From: Halopenitus persicus
GTDB taxonomy: Archaea > Halobacteriota > Halobacteria > Halobacteriales > Haloferacaceae
Reading direction: 5' to 3'
Length of the DNA stretch: 64,000 nt
Assembly: GCF_900107205.1 (NCBI RefSeq)
Contig: NZ_FNPC01000002.1
Span: 310,001-374,000, forward strand
Position numbers and translations under genes: made by a program. Below, one piece after another: positions 1-8,154 of the stretch (the first letter of the stretch is position 1; every line of letters begins with the position of its first letter). The notes under the pieces are model-generated. The model did no database searches. It had not been told where the DNA came from and was given only the letters and a program-made list of their open reading frames with translations.

Positions 1-987
1 GGCCTTCTCGCCCCACAGCGCCACCCGTATCTCGCCGGTGTCGTCCTTGATGCGGACGTTGCGGACCTGTCCCTCGGAGCCGTCGTCGCGGTCGAAGGTG
101 CGCTTGGGGTCGGTCTCGATCACGCCGCCGGCCAGATCGACCGTCTCGCCGATCTCCAGGTCGGCGATGTCCGTCGTCTCCGGAACGTACTCGACCGCCT
201 CGTCGACGGACTCGATCGATCCGCGGTTCCCGACGTGGAGCTCGAGGTCGTCGTCCCGCTCGCGGACGTAGCCGTCCACGACCTCGACGACCTCGCCCGC
301 CTCGAACTCCGTCGCGAGGTCGGCCCGGTCGTCCCACATCGTCACGCGGACGCGGCCGGTCTCGTCGCCGAGGGTGAGGTTCGCGACCCGTCCCTCGGTG
401 CCGTCGTCCCGGGAGAACGTTCGGACGTCGCCGGCCTCGAGCACCGTGCCGACCAGCGTGACGTCCGAGGCGCCGAGCGTCAGGTCCTCGACGCGGTAGG
501 TGTCCAGAAGCTGTACGTCGACCTCCGCGTCCGCGTCGGGTTCGACCTTGTTCGCGCTCACCTCGAGGCCGTTGTAGCCCTCCTTCGGGCGCCCCATCAC
601 GCGCAACACGTCGCCGACCTCGAGCTCCTCGGCGGCGCCGGTCGCCATCTCGTCCCAGAGGGCGACCCTGACCGAGCCGGACTCGTCGGCGATCTCGACG
701 TTACAGACGCGTCCCTCCTCCCGGTCGTCGTCATCGTCGCGCTCGAAGGTCCGGATCTCGCCGATCGAGGTGACCTTGCCGAGGAACTTCACGTCGTCCA
801 TCCCCGGCTCGATGTCCGCGATCGTCTCGACCTCCTCGTCGCGGAGTTCGTGGGCGATGAGCATCGCGGCCGTCTCCTCGTCCGCGAGCCCGCCCATCTG
901 TTCGACCTTGTCCTCGACCGCCGCCTCGAACGCGTCGAACTCGACGTCGGTCTCGAGGTCCTCGTAGACGTCCTCGATCACACCCAT
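1..987 (-). CDS. rpa: Replication protein A-like single-stranded DNA-binding protein, multi-OB-fold (3' end outside window)
   Basis: Binds single-stranded DNA during replication and repair. The visible 329 codons begin with ATG at 987 and run off the window edge, so the C-terminus is missing. After a helical N-terminus (about residues 1-60) there are three successive OB-fold units starting near residues 65, 175 and 280. Each carries the same signature: RTF-x-RDD, then G-x-V-x-N and D-x-(S/T)-G-x-x-RV-x-x-W. This serial OB arrangement is typical of the haloarchaeal RPA protein that stands alone, without an RPA-associated partner. A TATA-like element (GCTTAAC, about 1015-1023 on the minus strand) lies 28-36 bp upstream, fitting a leaderless transcript. 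Which RPA paralogue this is cannot be settled without the C-terminus. Confidence 0.88.
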   Translation of the reverse strand, partial: MGVIEDVYEDLETDVEFDAFEAAVEDKVEQMGGLADEETAAMLIAHELRDEEVETIADIEPGMDDVKFLGKVTSIGEIRTFERDDDDDREEGRVCNVEIADESGSVRVALWDEMATGAAEELEVGDVLRVMGRPKEGYNGLEVSANKVEPDADAEVDVQLLDTYRVEDLTLGASDVTLVGTVLEAGDVRTFSRDDGTEGRVANLTLGDETGRVRVTMWDDRADLATEFEAGEVVEVVDGYVRERDDDLELHVGNRGSIESVDEAVEYVPETTDIADLEIGETVDLAGGVIETDPKRTFDRDDGSEGQVRNVRIKDDTGEIRVALWGEKA

Positions 988-1208
988 AGTCGTACCTCAC
1001 GGAACGGTGACTCGGCGGTTAAGCGTTGTCCTTGCCCCGATACGCCGACCGACCCGGTCGCGTCGGCGACCGGCTGCCGTCGTTCGGTCCGTCCGGTCCG
1101 CCGCCTCCGGTTTCGGGTCGTCCCCGGCGTCCGTTCTCCCGTGATCGTCTCCGGTGGCTGCTCCGATACGGTCGTTTCCGGTATCGGTACCGATCGTCGT
1201 TCGGTCAT
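978..1208 (-). other. Possible short leader ORF or alternative 5' leader upstream of rpa
   Basis: A 76-codon ATG frame overlaps the rpa start by 10 bp. It has a good TATA-like element (TTTTTATG, about 1233-1241 on the minus strand) 25-33 bp before its ATG. The predicted peptide is Arg/Thr/Pro-rich with no recognisable domain, and it uses rare codons (ATA, TTA, AGG, CGA), unlike its neighbours. It may therefore be only a second, longer leader for rpa rather than a real protein. Apart from this and the rpa promoter I see nothing in 988-1271. Confidence 0.2.
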
Positions 1209-1271
1209 CACTCACCGATGGTGACGGTATCGCATAAAAAGGGTCGCGGACGTTCGCCGTGCGTCTCCGGC

Positions 1272-1454
1272 TCAGGCGTACGGGTCCCAGCCACAGACGC
1301 GGCACTCGCTGGCCGACTCCTCGTGGAGGCCGCCGCACTCGGGACACTGCTTTTTGTTATACGATCGCTCCCAGCGTACGATCTCGGTCTCGTGACCGCG
1401 GTCCTCGAGGAATTCGTCGAACAGACCGTCGCTCGTGCTGGGTGCTGACGACAT
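1272..1454 (-). CDS. Small HVO_0416-type zinc-finger protein (60 aa)
   Basis: A compact 60-residue protein with one zinc ribbon: CPECGG near residues 36-41 and CRVCG near 52-56, ending in WDPYA. The acidic N-terminal half (about residues 8-30) is helical. It resembles the tiny zinc-finger proteins common in haloarchaea (HVO_0416-type, from memory), whose roles are mostly unknown; RNA or protein binding is a guess. The ATG at 1454 was chosen because the zinc ribbon and the preceding conserved-looking helix begin right after it. An AT-rich stretch at 1480-1491 (GAAAAACTAAAG on the minus strand) lies 26-37 bp upstream and can serve as TATA box. An upstream in-frame extension exists but runs into the pyrE2 region and is not credible. 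Confidence 0.75.
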   Translation of the reverse strand: MSSAPSTSDGLFDEFLEDRGHETEIVRWERSYNKKQCPECGGLHEESASECRVCGWDPYA

Positions 1455-1551
1455 ACACGGTATGGTATACCGTGACAGTACTTTAGTTTTTCCGATCGCG
1501 CAATGGGGTCCGTTTGCCGGCGCCACGATCGTTCCGGTCGGCGATTCACGG

Positions 1552-1662
1552 CCGCTCGGTTCGGCCGGGCCATACCCGCCCGATTCGGCCGGGCCGTGCC
1601 CGCTCGGTTCGGCCGGGCCATACCCGCCCGATTCGGCCGGGCCGTGCCCGCTCGGTTCGGCC
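1552..1662. repeat. GC-rich minisatellite upstream of pyrE2 (48-bp unit, 24-bp half-units)
   Basis: The unit starting CCGCTCGGTTCGGCC recurs at 1552, 1600 and 1648, a period of 48 bp, for about 2.3 copies. Each unit is itself two diverged 24-bp halves sharing TTCGGCCGGGCC. It ends about 11 bp before the TATA box of pyrE2. Read in the pyrE2 frame it would encode an octapeptide repeat, but the promoter lies downstream of it, so it is taken as non-coding. Confidence 0.9.
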
Positions 1663-1672
1663 GTTTCGACCG

Positions 1673-1680
1673 GTTTATAC
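1673..1680 (+). promoter_or_regulatory. TATA box of pyrE2
   Basis: GTTTATAC lies 24-31 bp before the ATG at 1704, the usual place for a leaderless haloarchaeal promoter. It decides the start of pyrE2 against longer in-frame extensions. Confidence 0.65.
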
Positions 1681-1703
1681 TCCCGGAAGCGCGCTACCGA
1701 CGT

Positions 1704-2273
1704 ATGGACGAGACGGAGACGCGATCCGGTTCGACGGCGGAGACCGCCGACCTCATCGCCGCGCTGCGTGCGGCCGACGCCGTGCGGTTCGGCGAGTTCG
1801 AGCTCTCCCACGGCGGCACGAGCGACTACTACGTCGACAAGTACCTCTTCGAGACCGACCCCGAGTGTCTCCGGTTGATCGCGGCCGCCTTCGCCGACCG
1901 CCTCGCCGACGTGGACGCGAAGCTCGCCGGCGTCGCCCTGGGCGCCGTGCCGCTCGTGGCGGTCACGGCGGCCGAGCTCGACCGCCCCTACGTCATCGCG
2001 CGCAAGCAGGCCAAGGAGTACGGCACCGGTAACCGGATCGAGGGCCGGCTGGCCGACGGCGAGTCGGTCGTCGTCCTCGAGGACATCGCGACCACCGGCC
2101 GATCGGCGCTCGACGCCGTCGAGGCGCTGCGCGATGCGGGCGCCGTGGTCGACCGCGTCCTCGTGGTCGTGGACCGCGAGGAGGGTGCCGCCGAGCTGCT
2201 CGCCGACCACGACGTCGAGCTCGAGTCGCTCGTGAACGCCTCGCAGCTGCTGGCCGACGCCGACCGCAACTAA
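1704..2273 (+). CDS. pyrE2: Orotate phosphoribosyltransferase PyrE2
   Basis: Transfers phosphoribose from PRPP to orotate to give orotidine 5'-phosphate in pyrimidine synthesis; cytosolic. It has 189 residues, the usual length. The substrate-binding region includes [19 protein letters not shown] near residues 31-49. The flexible-loop segment [11 protein letters not shown] follows (about 94-104), and the PRPP-binding motif [11 protein letters not shown] is near 117-127. This form matches the haloarchaeal PyrE2 used as a genetic marker in Haloferax and Halorubrum relatives. It stands alone; the next gene is convergent. Confidence 0.95.
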   Translation: MDETETRSGSTAETADLIAALRAADAVRFGEFELSHGGTSDYYVDKYLFETDPECLRLIAAAFADRLADVDAKLAGVALGAVPLVAVTAAELDRPYVIARKQAKEYGTGNRIEGRLADGESVVVLEDIATTGRSALDAVEALRDAGAVVDRVLVVVDREEGAAELLADHDVELESLVNASQLLADADRN

Positions 2274-2322
2274 GGAGAGCCGGAACGACGCGACGGAAAC
2301 GCGAGGAGAAGCCGCTGCCGGA

Positions 2323-3321
2323 TTATGCGACCGGCGTCCGCTCGACGACGGTCCCGTCGACCGTCGGGTACTGCTCGATGATCTCCCCCTCGTCGAGGTC
2401 CCCCTCCTCGACCATCTCCTCGAGGAGCCACCAGGCGACCTCGACGTGGTTCGATTTGACCGTGTAGAACTCCTCGGGAACGCCCAGGGCATCGAAGCGG
2501 TCAGGGTCGGCGTACGCCTTCCCGTAGACGAGCGTCCCGTCGTCGGTGACCTCGTCGAACTCCCGGCGGACGTTCTTGGCCATCCGCTTGAGGCGGTTCC
2601 GGTGTTGGGCCGCGTCCTTGAACACGGAGGTACAGAAGTAGACCTTCTCGTGGCTCGCCATCTCCGAGACGATCGCGTCGTCCTTCGAGCCCTCGACCGC
2701 GGACATGTGTCCCTCCTGAAGCTCGAAGCCCTCCTCCTGCATCCGCCGGTAGTTGCCGTCGCTCATCTCGAACTCGTTGACGTTGCAGAACTCGGCGGCG
2801 CCCTCCTCGAGGAACTCGATGAACTCCGGTTCCGCGCGGATGCCGGGGATCTCGAAGGCCGGCGTGAGCCCCTCCTCGCGGGCGATATACAGGATCTCCT
2901 CCCACTCGGTACCGTGGAGGTCGCCCCACAGCTCCAGCGGCGGGTGGAAGCGGATCTCGTCGAGGCCGGCCTCGCTCAGGCGGCGCATGTTCTCCCGGCC
3001 GCCCGGGATCCCGGTATATAAGTGCGTGTGGTGGTCCTCGCCGAACTCGTCCTTCAACAGCCGCAGGTATCGGCAGGTCTTCTCGAGGGCTTCCTGGGGC
3101 TCCCCGCCCGTGATCGAGGTCCCCAGCGCGTCCATCCGCTTGGCCTCGGTGATGACGTCCTCGTCGTCCTCCACGAGGCGCTCGTTGGCGTAGACGTCGG
3201 TGACGTTCTTGCGCTTCTCGCCGAGCGGACAGTAGAAACAGTCCCGCTGGTCACAGTAGCCGTAGACGAACAGGACCATCTTCCCGCCCTTGGCGCACTG
3301 TTCACAGCCCTTCGATATCAT
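2323..3321 (-). CDS. Radical SAM protein with CX4CX2C cluster motif (COG2108-like)
   Basis: A 332-residue radical SAM enzyme related to the pyruvate-formate-lyase activating enzyme family. The [4Fe-4S]/SAM motif reads YCDQRDCFYC (about residues 22-31), spaced CX4CX2C instead of the canonical CX3CX2C. A second pair, CEQC, lies near the N-terminus (residues 6-9). TSITGGEP (about 68-75) matches the GGEP SAM-binding motif, and a TIM-barrel-like series of strands follows. It resembles an archaeal family of unknown function that I recall as COG2108; the substrate cannot be told. The ATG at 3321 sits about 27 bp downstream of GGTTTTTGAG. It is convergent with pyrE2 and not in an operon. Confidence 0.8.
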   Translation of the reverse strand: MISKGCEQCAKGGKMVLFVYGYCDQRDCFYCPLGEKRKNVTDVYANERLVEDDEDVITEAKRMDALGTSITGGEPQEALEKTCRYLRLLKDEFGEDHHTHLYTGIPGGRENMRRLSEAGLDEIRFHPPLELWGDLHGTEWEEILYIAREEGLTPAFEIPGIRAEPEFIEFLEEGAAEFCNVNEFEMSDGNYRRMQEEGFELQEGHMSAVEGSKDDAIVSEMASHEKVYFCTSVFKDAAQHRNRLKRMAKNVRREFDEVTDDGTLVYGKAYADPDRFDALGVPEEFYTVKSNHVEVAWWLLEEMVEEGDLDEGEIIEQYPTVDGTVVERTPVA

Positions 3322-3465
3322 CTACTCCACGATAGCGGCTCGGGCCTCAAAAACCGTCCGAACCGACGATCCCGGTGTGGCACGCTCGCTCATCGATGGA
3401 CCGCGGCCGCCAGTGGCGGCCGATCGGCCGAAAGCATATGCCCGCCCGCCCCGTAGCCGTCACCG

Positions 3466-4590
3466 ATGCTGCTCGTCCTCTGCGTCGACCTCGACGACGA
3501 CCTCGGCCGGAAGACGGGGACCGACACCCCCGTCATCGGCCGCGACGCCGTCACCGAGGCCGCGGTCGCGCTCGCGACGGTCGACCCGGAGGACTCGGAC
3601 GTCAACGTCCTCTTTCAGGGAGTCACCGTCCACGACGAGCTCGCCGCCACGAGCGACGAGGAGGTGGCCGTCGCCGCCGTCACCGGCGTCGACGGCTCCG
3701 ACGTCCAGGCCAACCGGAAGGTCGGTGAGGAGGTCGACCGGGTGCTCGCGGAGCTGTCCAGCGGCGAGGAGGTCAGCGCGATCGTCATCACCGACGGCGC
3801 CCAGGACGAGTCCGTCCTCCCGGTGATCCGCTCCCGGCTGCCGGTCGACGGCGTGCGCCGCGTCGTCGTTCGGCAGGCCCAGAACCTGGAGTCGATGTAC
3901 TACACGATGAAGCAGGTGCTTGCGGACCCCGAGACGCGCGGGACCATCCTCGTCCCGCTCGGCATCCTGCTGCTCATCTATCCGCTGGTCGTCCTGGCGA
4001 ACCTCTTCGACGTCGCCGGCGCGATGGTGCTCGGGATCATCTCCGCCCTGCTGGGCCTGTACTCGCTGTTCCGCGGCCTCGGGCTCGAGTCCGCCGTCGA
4101 CACGACGGCCGACCGCGTCCGGAACGTCCTCTACGCCGGCCGCGTGACGCTCATCACCTACGTCGTCGCGCTCGCGCTGTTGGTGATCGGCGGCGTACAG
4201 GGGTACGAGACCTTCGAGACCGTCCGCGCGACGATCGCCCCCGACGACCCGATGCCCGTCGGTCCCGCGGTCGCCGCCGTCGTCCACGGGGCCGTCCAGT
4301 GGCTGGCCGCCGCGGGGATCACCTCCAGCCTCGGGCAGATCACCGACGAGTACCTCGCCGGCCGGTTCCGCTGGCGGTACCTCAACGCGCCCGTCTACGT
4401 GGTGTCGATCGCCGCCGTGCTCTACGCGCTGTCGGGCTTCTTCCTCCCGCCGGTCGCAGGCGTGCGGTCGTTCCTGCTCGGCGACCTCGCGCTCGTGCTC
4501 ACGGCCGGCACGCTGTTGGGCGTGTTGAGCACGCTCACCTTCGCGGTCGCCGAGTCACGGACCGAGGACCGCCCCGCGGATCCGGCCTGA
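3466..4590 (+). CDS. DUF373 family membrane protein
   Basis: A 374-residue protein of an archaeal family of unknown function (DUF373). The first ~150 residues form a soluble alpha/beta domain. It opens with the acidic strand-loop LCVDLDDDLG (residues 5-14) and contains IVITDGAQDE near residues 106-115. Six or so hydrophobic segments follow from about residue 160 to 360, and the tail is short and charged. The soluble domain resembles a nucleotide-binding or hydrolase-like fold, which is inference only. AAAGCATATG at 3431-3440 is a suitable TATA box 26-35 bp upstream of the ATG. The gene stands alone. Confidence 0.85.
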   Translation: MLLVLCVDLDDDLGRKTGTDTPVIGRDAVTEAAVALATVDPEDSDVNVLFQGVTVHDELAATSDEEVAVAAVTGVDGSDVQANRKVGEEVDRVLAELSSGEEVSAIVITDGAQDESVLPVIRSRLPVDGVRRVVVRQAQNLESMYYTMKQVLADPETRGTILVPLGILLLIYPLVVLANLFDVAGAMVLGIISALLGLYSLFRGLGLESAVDTTADRVRNVLYAGRVTLITYVVALALLVIGGVQGYETFETVRATIAPDDPMPVGPAVAAVVHGAVQWLAAAGITSSLGQITDEYLAGRFRWRYLNAPVYVVSIAAVLYALSGFFLPPVAGVRSFLLGDLALVLTAGTLLGVLSTLTFAVAESRTEDRPADPA

Positions 4591-4700
4591 TCTCGAACCG
4601 GATCGCCGGAACTGACGGCCGACCACGCCGGCTCGGTCTCGAACGTCCGCCGACGTCGTCCGGTGTCGTTTTCGGAGTCGCCCGCGTTCGGTCGCGTACG

Positions 4701-5099
4701 ATGCCCATCTCCATCGAGACGGACGGACCAACCGCGGTGCACGACGTCACCGACCGCGTCGAGGCCGCGATCACGACGGACGCGGACGGGCTGGTGACCG
4801 TCTTCGTTCGGCACACGACCGCCGGCGTCGTCGTCAACGAGCCGGAATCGCGGCTGCTCGGCGACGTCGAAACGTTCCTCGAGGAGCTGGTGCCCGACGA
4901 GGGCTGGGAACACGACCGACTCGACGACAACGCCGATGCCCACCTGCGTGCGATGCTGCTCGGCGAGAGCGTCACGGTTCCCGTCTCGGACGGGACGCTC
5001 GACCTCGGGCGTTGGCAGGCGGTCCTGCTGGTGGAGTGTGACGGGCCGCGAACGCGGTCGATCGACGTGATCCCACACGGAACCGGACGGGACCGGTGA
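4701..5099 (+). CDS. UPF0047 / YjbQ family protein
   Basis: A 132-residue single-domain protein of the YjbQ/UPF0047 family, which forms trimers with a metal site; some members have thiamine-phosphate synthase activity in vitro. Family features present are VFVRHTTAGVVVNE (about residues 34-47), the GWEHDRLDDNADAHLRAMLLG region (about 68-88), and a C-terminal GRWQAVLLVECDGPR segment. The last codons and the stop lie inside a 28-bp tandem repeat, so the final GTGRDR residues are repeat-encoded. The physiological role in archaea is unproven. Confidence 0.88.
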   Translation: MPISIETDGPTAVHDVTDRVEAAITTDADGLVTVFVRHTTAGVVVNEPESRLLGDVETFLEELVPDEGWEHDRLDDNADAHLRAMLLGESVTVPVSDGTLDLGRWQAVLLVECDGPRTRSIDVIPHGTGRDR

Positions 5100-5168
5100 C
5101 CGACGTGGAACCGGACGGGACCGGTGACCGACGTGGAACCGGACGGGACCGGTGACCGACGTGGAACC
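5081..5168. repeat. 28-bp tandem repeat, three copies, spanning a stop codon
   Basis: The unit beginning AACCGGACGGGACCGGTGAC occurs at 5081, 5109 and 5137, perfectly repeated, with a short fourth fragment. The first copy contains the TGA stop (5097-5099) of the UPF0047 gene. The 28-bp period is not a multiple of three, which is tolerable because copies two and three are non-coding. Confidence 0.95.
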
Positions 5169-5182
5169 GAGCGGAAAGGCGA

Positions 5183-5704
5183 TCAGCGGATCGACCGCGA
5201 ACAGGAGCCGCAGAGGTTCTCCTCCTTGACGTCGACCTCCCGGACGGTCGGCGAAAAGGACATCACGCATTTGCTGTTGTCGCAGTGTTCGAGCCCGAGG
5301 GTGTGGCCGATCTCGTGGACGACCTCCTTGCGGACCCGGTCGTCGACGACCTCGCGCTGGGGTTTGGAGGTGATCCCGCCGTCCGAGGAGGTCTGGAGCC
5401 GGTAGGTCGAGATGACCGACCCGTTTCCGTTGAGGTACGCGAGCCCGAAGACGTAGTTCCGGCGGCGGTAGAACAGGTCCCGCGCGGTGATCCCGATGTT
5501 CTTCTCGCCGCCCCCGACGCGGCTCACGGTCTCGATCAGGTCCTCCGCGCGGTACTGGTCGCGCCCGTCGTCGTAGGCGGACGCCGGGATCGACTGCTCG
5601 TCGTGTACGGTCACCTCGCAGTCGTAGACCGACCGCAGCGCGCTCGAGGCCTCCCGTTTGACCCGTGCGGAGACCTCGCCGACCGGAACGATGTCCACGA
5701 GCAT
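5183..5704 (-). CDS. amzA: Archaemetzincin zinc metallopeptidase
   Basis: A 173-residue intracellular zinc protease of the archaemetzincin family. The active-site signature is complete: HEIGHTLGLEHC (about residues 130-141), then DNSKC-x-M. The paired CGSC close to the C-terminus completes the four-Cys second zinc site typical of the family. No signal peptide is seen. The ATG at 5704 was preferred over an ATG nine codons upstream (5731), because the TATA-like ATTTATGA at about 5727-5735 sits 24-31 bp before 5704 and would lie inside the longer reading. Natural substrates in archaea are unknown. Transcribed divergently from the UPF0146 gene. Confidence 0.93.
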   Translation of the reverse strand: MLVDIVPVGEVSARVKREASSALRSVYDCEVTVHDEQSIPASAYDDGRDQYRAEDLIETVSRVGGGEKNIGITARDLFYRRRNYVFGLAYLNGNGSVISTYRLQTSSDGGITSKPQREVVDDRVRKEVVHEIGHTLGLEHCDNSKCVMSFSPTVREVDVKEENLCGSCSRSIR

Positions 5705-5743
5705 GGAAGCCGTTATGCTCCCCCCTGTCATAAATGGCCCGAC
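5705..5743. promoter_or_regulatory. Interleaved divergent promoters of amzA and the UPF0146 gene
   Basis: Only 39 bp separate the two start codons. On the minus strand ATTTATGA (5727-5735) lies about 25-30 bp before the amzA start. On the plus strand TTATGC (5714-5719) lies about 26-31 bp before the UPF0146 GTG. Each TATA element therefore sits close to the other gene's start, so both pre-initiation complexes would compete. Confidence 0.45.
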
Positions 5744-6274
5744 GTGACCGGATCCGACCCACCGCCGATCGTCGCCGCCGTCGCCGAGCTCCTCGCTCGC
5801 GACCGGCCGGTCGCGGACGACGGATCGGATGCTGCCTCGAGCCCCGGAGCGGCCGCTGCGGGACTGACCGTCGTCGAGGTCGGGATCGGGGATCGCCACG
5901 ACGCGGCCCGCACGCTCGCGGACGCGGGACACGACGTGATCGCGATCGACGTCACCGAACGGGACGTTCCGTCCGGGGTCCGGTTCATCCGAGCGGACGT
6001 GCACGCCCTCGCCGACGGCTCGTCGTCCGTTACTGATGGATCGTCATCAACCGCGGACGACCGCCCGGGGGATCCTTCGCCCCCCGCGGTCGACGCCGTC
6101 TACGCGCGAAACCTCCCGGCGGAGATACAGCCCGCGACCGCCCGGTTCGCGAGCCGGATCGGCGCCCCGCTCGCGTTCACGACGCTCGGGTTCGAGGTCC
6201 CCTCCCCGTCCTTGCCGCCCTCGCTCGAGCGTCGATCGGCGGGACCGGAAACCGTCTTCGTTCTCGCGGACTGA
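5744..6274 (+). CDS. UPF0146 family protein
   Basis: A 176-residue protein starting at GTG. It belongs to the archaeal UPF0146 family, which looks like a reduced Rossmann/methyltransferase-like fold. [20 protein letters not shown] (about residues 43-62) resembles motif I of SAM-binding enzymes. [14 protein letters not shown] follows, then the conserved [11 protein letters not shown] near residue 120. A Ser/Asp-rich insert of about 20 residues (about 93-113) is probably a lineage-specific loop. Function is unknown. Confidence 0.8.
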   Translation: MTGSDPPPIVAAVAELLARDRPVADDGSDAASSPGAAAAGLTVVEVGIGDRHDAARTLADAGHDVIAIDVTERDVPSGVRFIRADVHALADGSSSVTDGSSSTADDRPGDPSPPAVDAVYARNLPAEIQPATARFASRIGAPLAFTTLGFEVPSPSLPPSLERRSAGPETVFVLAD

Positions 6275-6366
6275 CCGCTCGTCGGGCTCGTTGGATCGCC
6301 GACCGTGCCGACGGCGGCCCGACGCCAGTCGGAACGGTTTTTCTCGCGGCCCTCGGAGTCGGGGGT

Positions 6367-7239
6367 ATGCAGGTCGACGCAGTCGTGCTGGACATCGACG
6401 GGGTGCTCGTGGACGTCGCCGACTCCTACCGGCGGGCGATCGTGGAGTCGATCGACCGCGTCTACGGCGCGACGATCGCCCGCGAGGACGTCCAGCCCTT
6501 CAAGGACGCCGGCGGGTTCAACAACGACTGGGAGCTGACCGACGCCGCGGCGCTGTACGTGCTCGCCGGCCGCCGCGACCCCGGGATCGACCTCACGGTC
6601 GAGGCGTTCGCCGACCGCGTCGCCGAGGCCGGGGGCGGACTCGCGGGCGCGAAGGCGGTGCTTGCGGACGCGCTCGACGCCGCGGCGTGGGACGCGGTTC
6701 GCGAGGCCTGGGATCCCGACCGGCTTCGGGCGATCTTTCAGGCGCTGTACCTCGGGTCCGAGCTCTATCGTGACCTCGAAGGGGGCGATCCCCCGATCGA
6801 GGCGGACGGGTACATCCACGACGAGCCGGTGCTCGTCGATCCCGGCACCATCGACGCCCTGCAGGAGCGCTTCGACGTCGGAGTGGTTACCGGCCGTCCG
6901 GCGGCCGAGGCCGAGATCGCCCTCGACCGCGTCGGGCTCGACCTCCCCGAGATCCACCGGTTCACGATGGACGACTGGGCGGAGGGCAAGCCGCACCCCG
7001 CCGCGCTCGTCACCCTCGCCGACCGGTTCGAGGCGACGACCGTGGCCTTCGTCGGCGACACGCTCGACGACGTCCGGACCGCGCGCAACGCCGACGAGGT
7101 CGACTCCGAGCGCGTCTACTACGGGATCGGCGTGTTGACCGGGGGACTGACCGGCGAGTCCGGGCGGCGCAAGTACGTCGACGCCGGCGCCGACGCCGTG
7201 GTCGACGACGTGAACGCGCTGCCCGAGCTGTTCGAGTGA
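6367..7239 (+). CDS. HAD-superfamily hydrolase, TIGR01548-type
   Basis: A 290-residue HAD phosphatase. Motif I is LDIDGVLVD (about residues 8-16), motif II VVTGRP (about 176-181), motif III Lys lies in EGKPHP (about 206-211), and motif IV is FVGDTLDDV (about 227-235). A helical cap (about 20-160) lies between motifs I and II. It matches the group I recall as TIGR01548, found in haloarchaea and a few bacteria and sometimes labelled as linked to histidine synthesis. No histidine gene is nearby, so the substrate is open. It stands alone. Confidence 0.88.
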   Translation: MQVDAVVLDIDGVLVDVADSYRRAIVESIDRVYGATIAREDVQPFKDAGGFNNDWELTDAAALYVLAGRRDPGIDLTVEAFADRVAEAGGGLAGAKAVLADALDAAAWDAVREAWDPDRLRAIFQALYLGSELYRDLEGGDPPIEADGYIHDEPVLVDPGTIDALQERFDVGVVTGRPAAEAEIALDRVGLDLPEIHRFTMDDWAEGKPHPAALVTLADRFEATTVAFVGDTLDDVRTARNADEVDSERVYYGIGVLTGGLTGESGRRKYVDAGADAVVDDVNALPELFE

Positions 7240-7373
7240 CGCCGTTCCCGCCCTCGAGCGAACAACCGAACAACCGCGGTCGCGGGCGAGGTGCCTCGAA
7301 CTCCGTTTCCTCCGCCACCGTCCGATGTTTCCAGTGACGCAACCGCTAAGGGCGAGCCACGACCACTCCCGGT

Positions 7374-8042
7374 ATGCGCATCTCCATCCTCGGCGGCACC
7401 GGCGACATCGGCGAAGGGCTGGCGCTCCGGTGGGCGTTCCACTCGAACCACGACGTCGTCATCGGCTCCCGCGACGCCGAGAAGGCGCACGCGAAGGCCG
7501 ACGAGTACGAGACCGAGCTCGACAGCCGCGGCGTCGACGTCACGATCAACGGCTTCGAGAACGGGATGGCGGCCGACCGCGGGGACGTGATCGTCCTCGC
7601 CGTCCCGCCGTACCACGTCGGCGACACGGTCGAGTCGATCGCCGGGAAGCTCGACGACGACGACGTGCTCGTCTCCCCGGCGGTCGGGATGAAACGCGAG
7701 GAGGAGGGGTTCCGCTACCACCGTCCCGGCGCGGGGAGCGTCACGCGGATCGCCGCCGACGCCGCGCCCGACGACGTGTCGGTCGTCGGCGCGTTCCACA
7801 ACCTCGCCGCGGCCCGGCTCGCGAACCTCGACGCCGACCTCGGGATCGACACCCTGATCCTCGGCGACGACGAGGACGCGAAGGAGATCGTCCGGATGCT
7901 CGCGGAGGACATCGACGGGCTCCGCGCGCTCGACGCCGGCGGGATCGCCAACGCTCCCGAGGTCGAGTCGATCACGCCCCTGCTGGTCACCCTCGCGATG
8001 CACAACGACGGGCTCCACGACCTCGGCGTCCGGTTCTCCTAG
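7374..8042 (+). CDS. npdG: NADPH-dependent F420 reductase
   Basis: Moves hydride between reduced coenzyme F420 and NADP+, linking the deazaflavin pool to biosynthesis. It has 222 residues, the typical length. The N-terminal Rossmann motif is ILGGTGDIGEGLALR (about residues 4-18), followed by VIGSRDAEKA, where SR contacts the NADP 2'-phosphate. VIVLAVPPYHV is near residue 70, and the C-terminal part includes VGAFHNLAAARLAN and the DAGGIANAPEVESITPLL region expected for F420 binding. Single gene with its own start about 130 bp after the HAD gene. Confidence 0.93.
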   Translation: MRISILGGTGDIGEGLALRWAFHSNHDVVIGSRDAEKAHAKADEYETELDSRGVDVTINGFENGMAADRGDVIVLAVPPYHVGDTVESIAGKLDDDDVLVSPAVGMKREEEGFRYHRPGAGSVTRIAADAAPDDVSVVGAFHNLAAARLANLDADLGIDTLILGDDEDAKEIVRMLAEDIDGLRALDAGGIANAPEVESITPLLVTLAMHNDGLHDLGVRFS

Positions 8043-8154
8043 GCTCCGGTCGCCGAACCCGGTTCACAGCCCCTCGATTGCACGTCCACGTCCCGGAGAA
8101 CGTTGCTTCCGTCCCCGATATTTATTGGTGGTGAATCGGGTAATCCCGCTGGAT

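Noticed and set aside
1503-1703. N-terminal extension of PyrE2 with PARFGRA octapeptide repeats
   Set aside because: The TATA box at 1673-1680 lies inside it and the conserved PyrE2 sequence begins at 1704; the repeats are non-coding.
5705-5731. Longer archaemetzincin start at ATG 5731
   Set aside because: The TATA-like element for the gene would then be inside the coding region; no suitable promoter is found 25-35 bp upstream of 5731.
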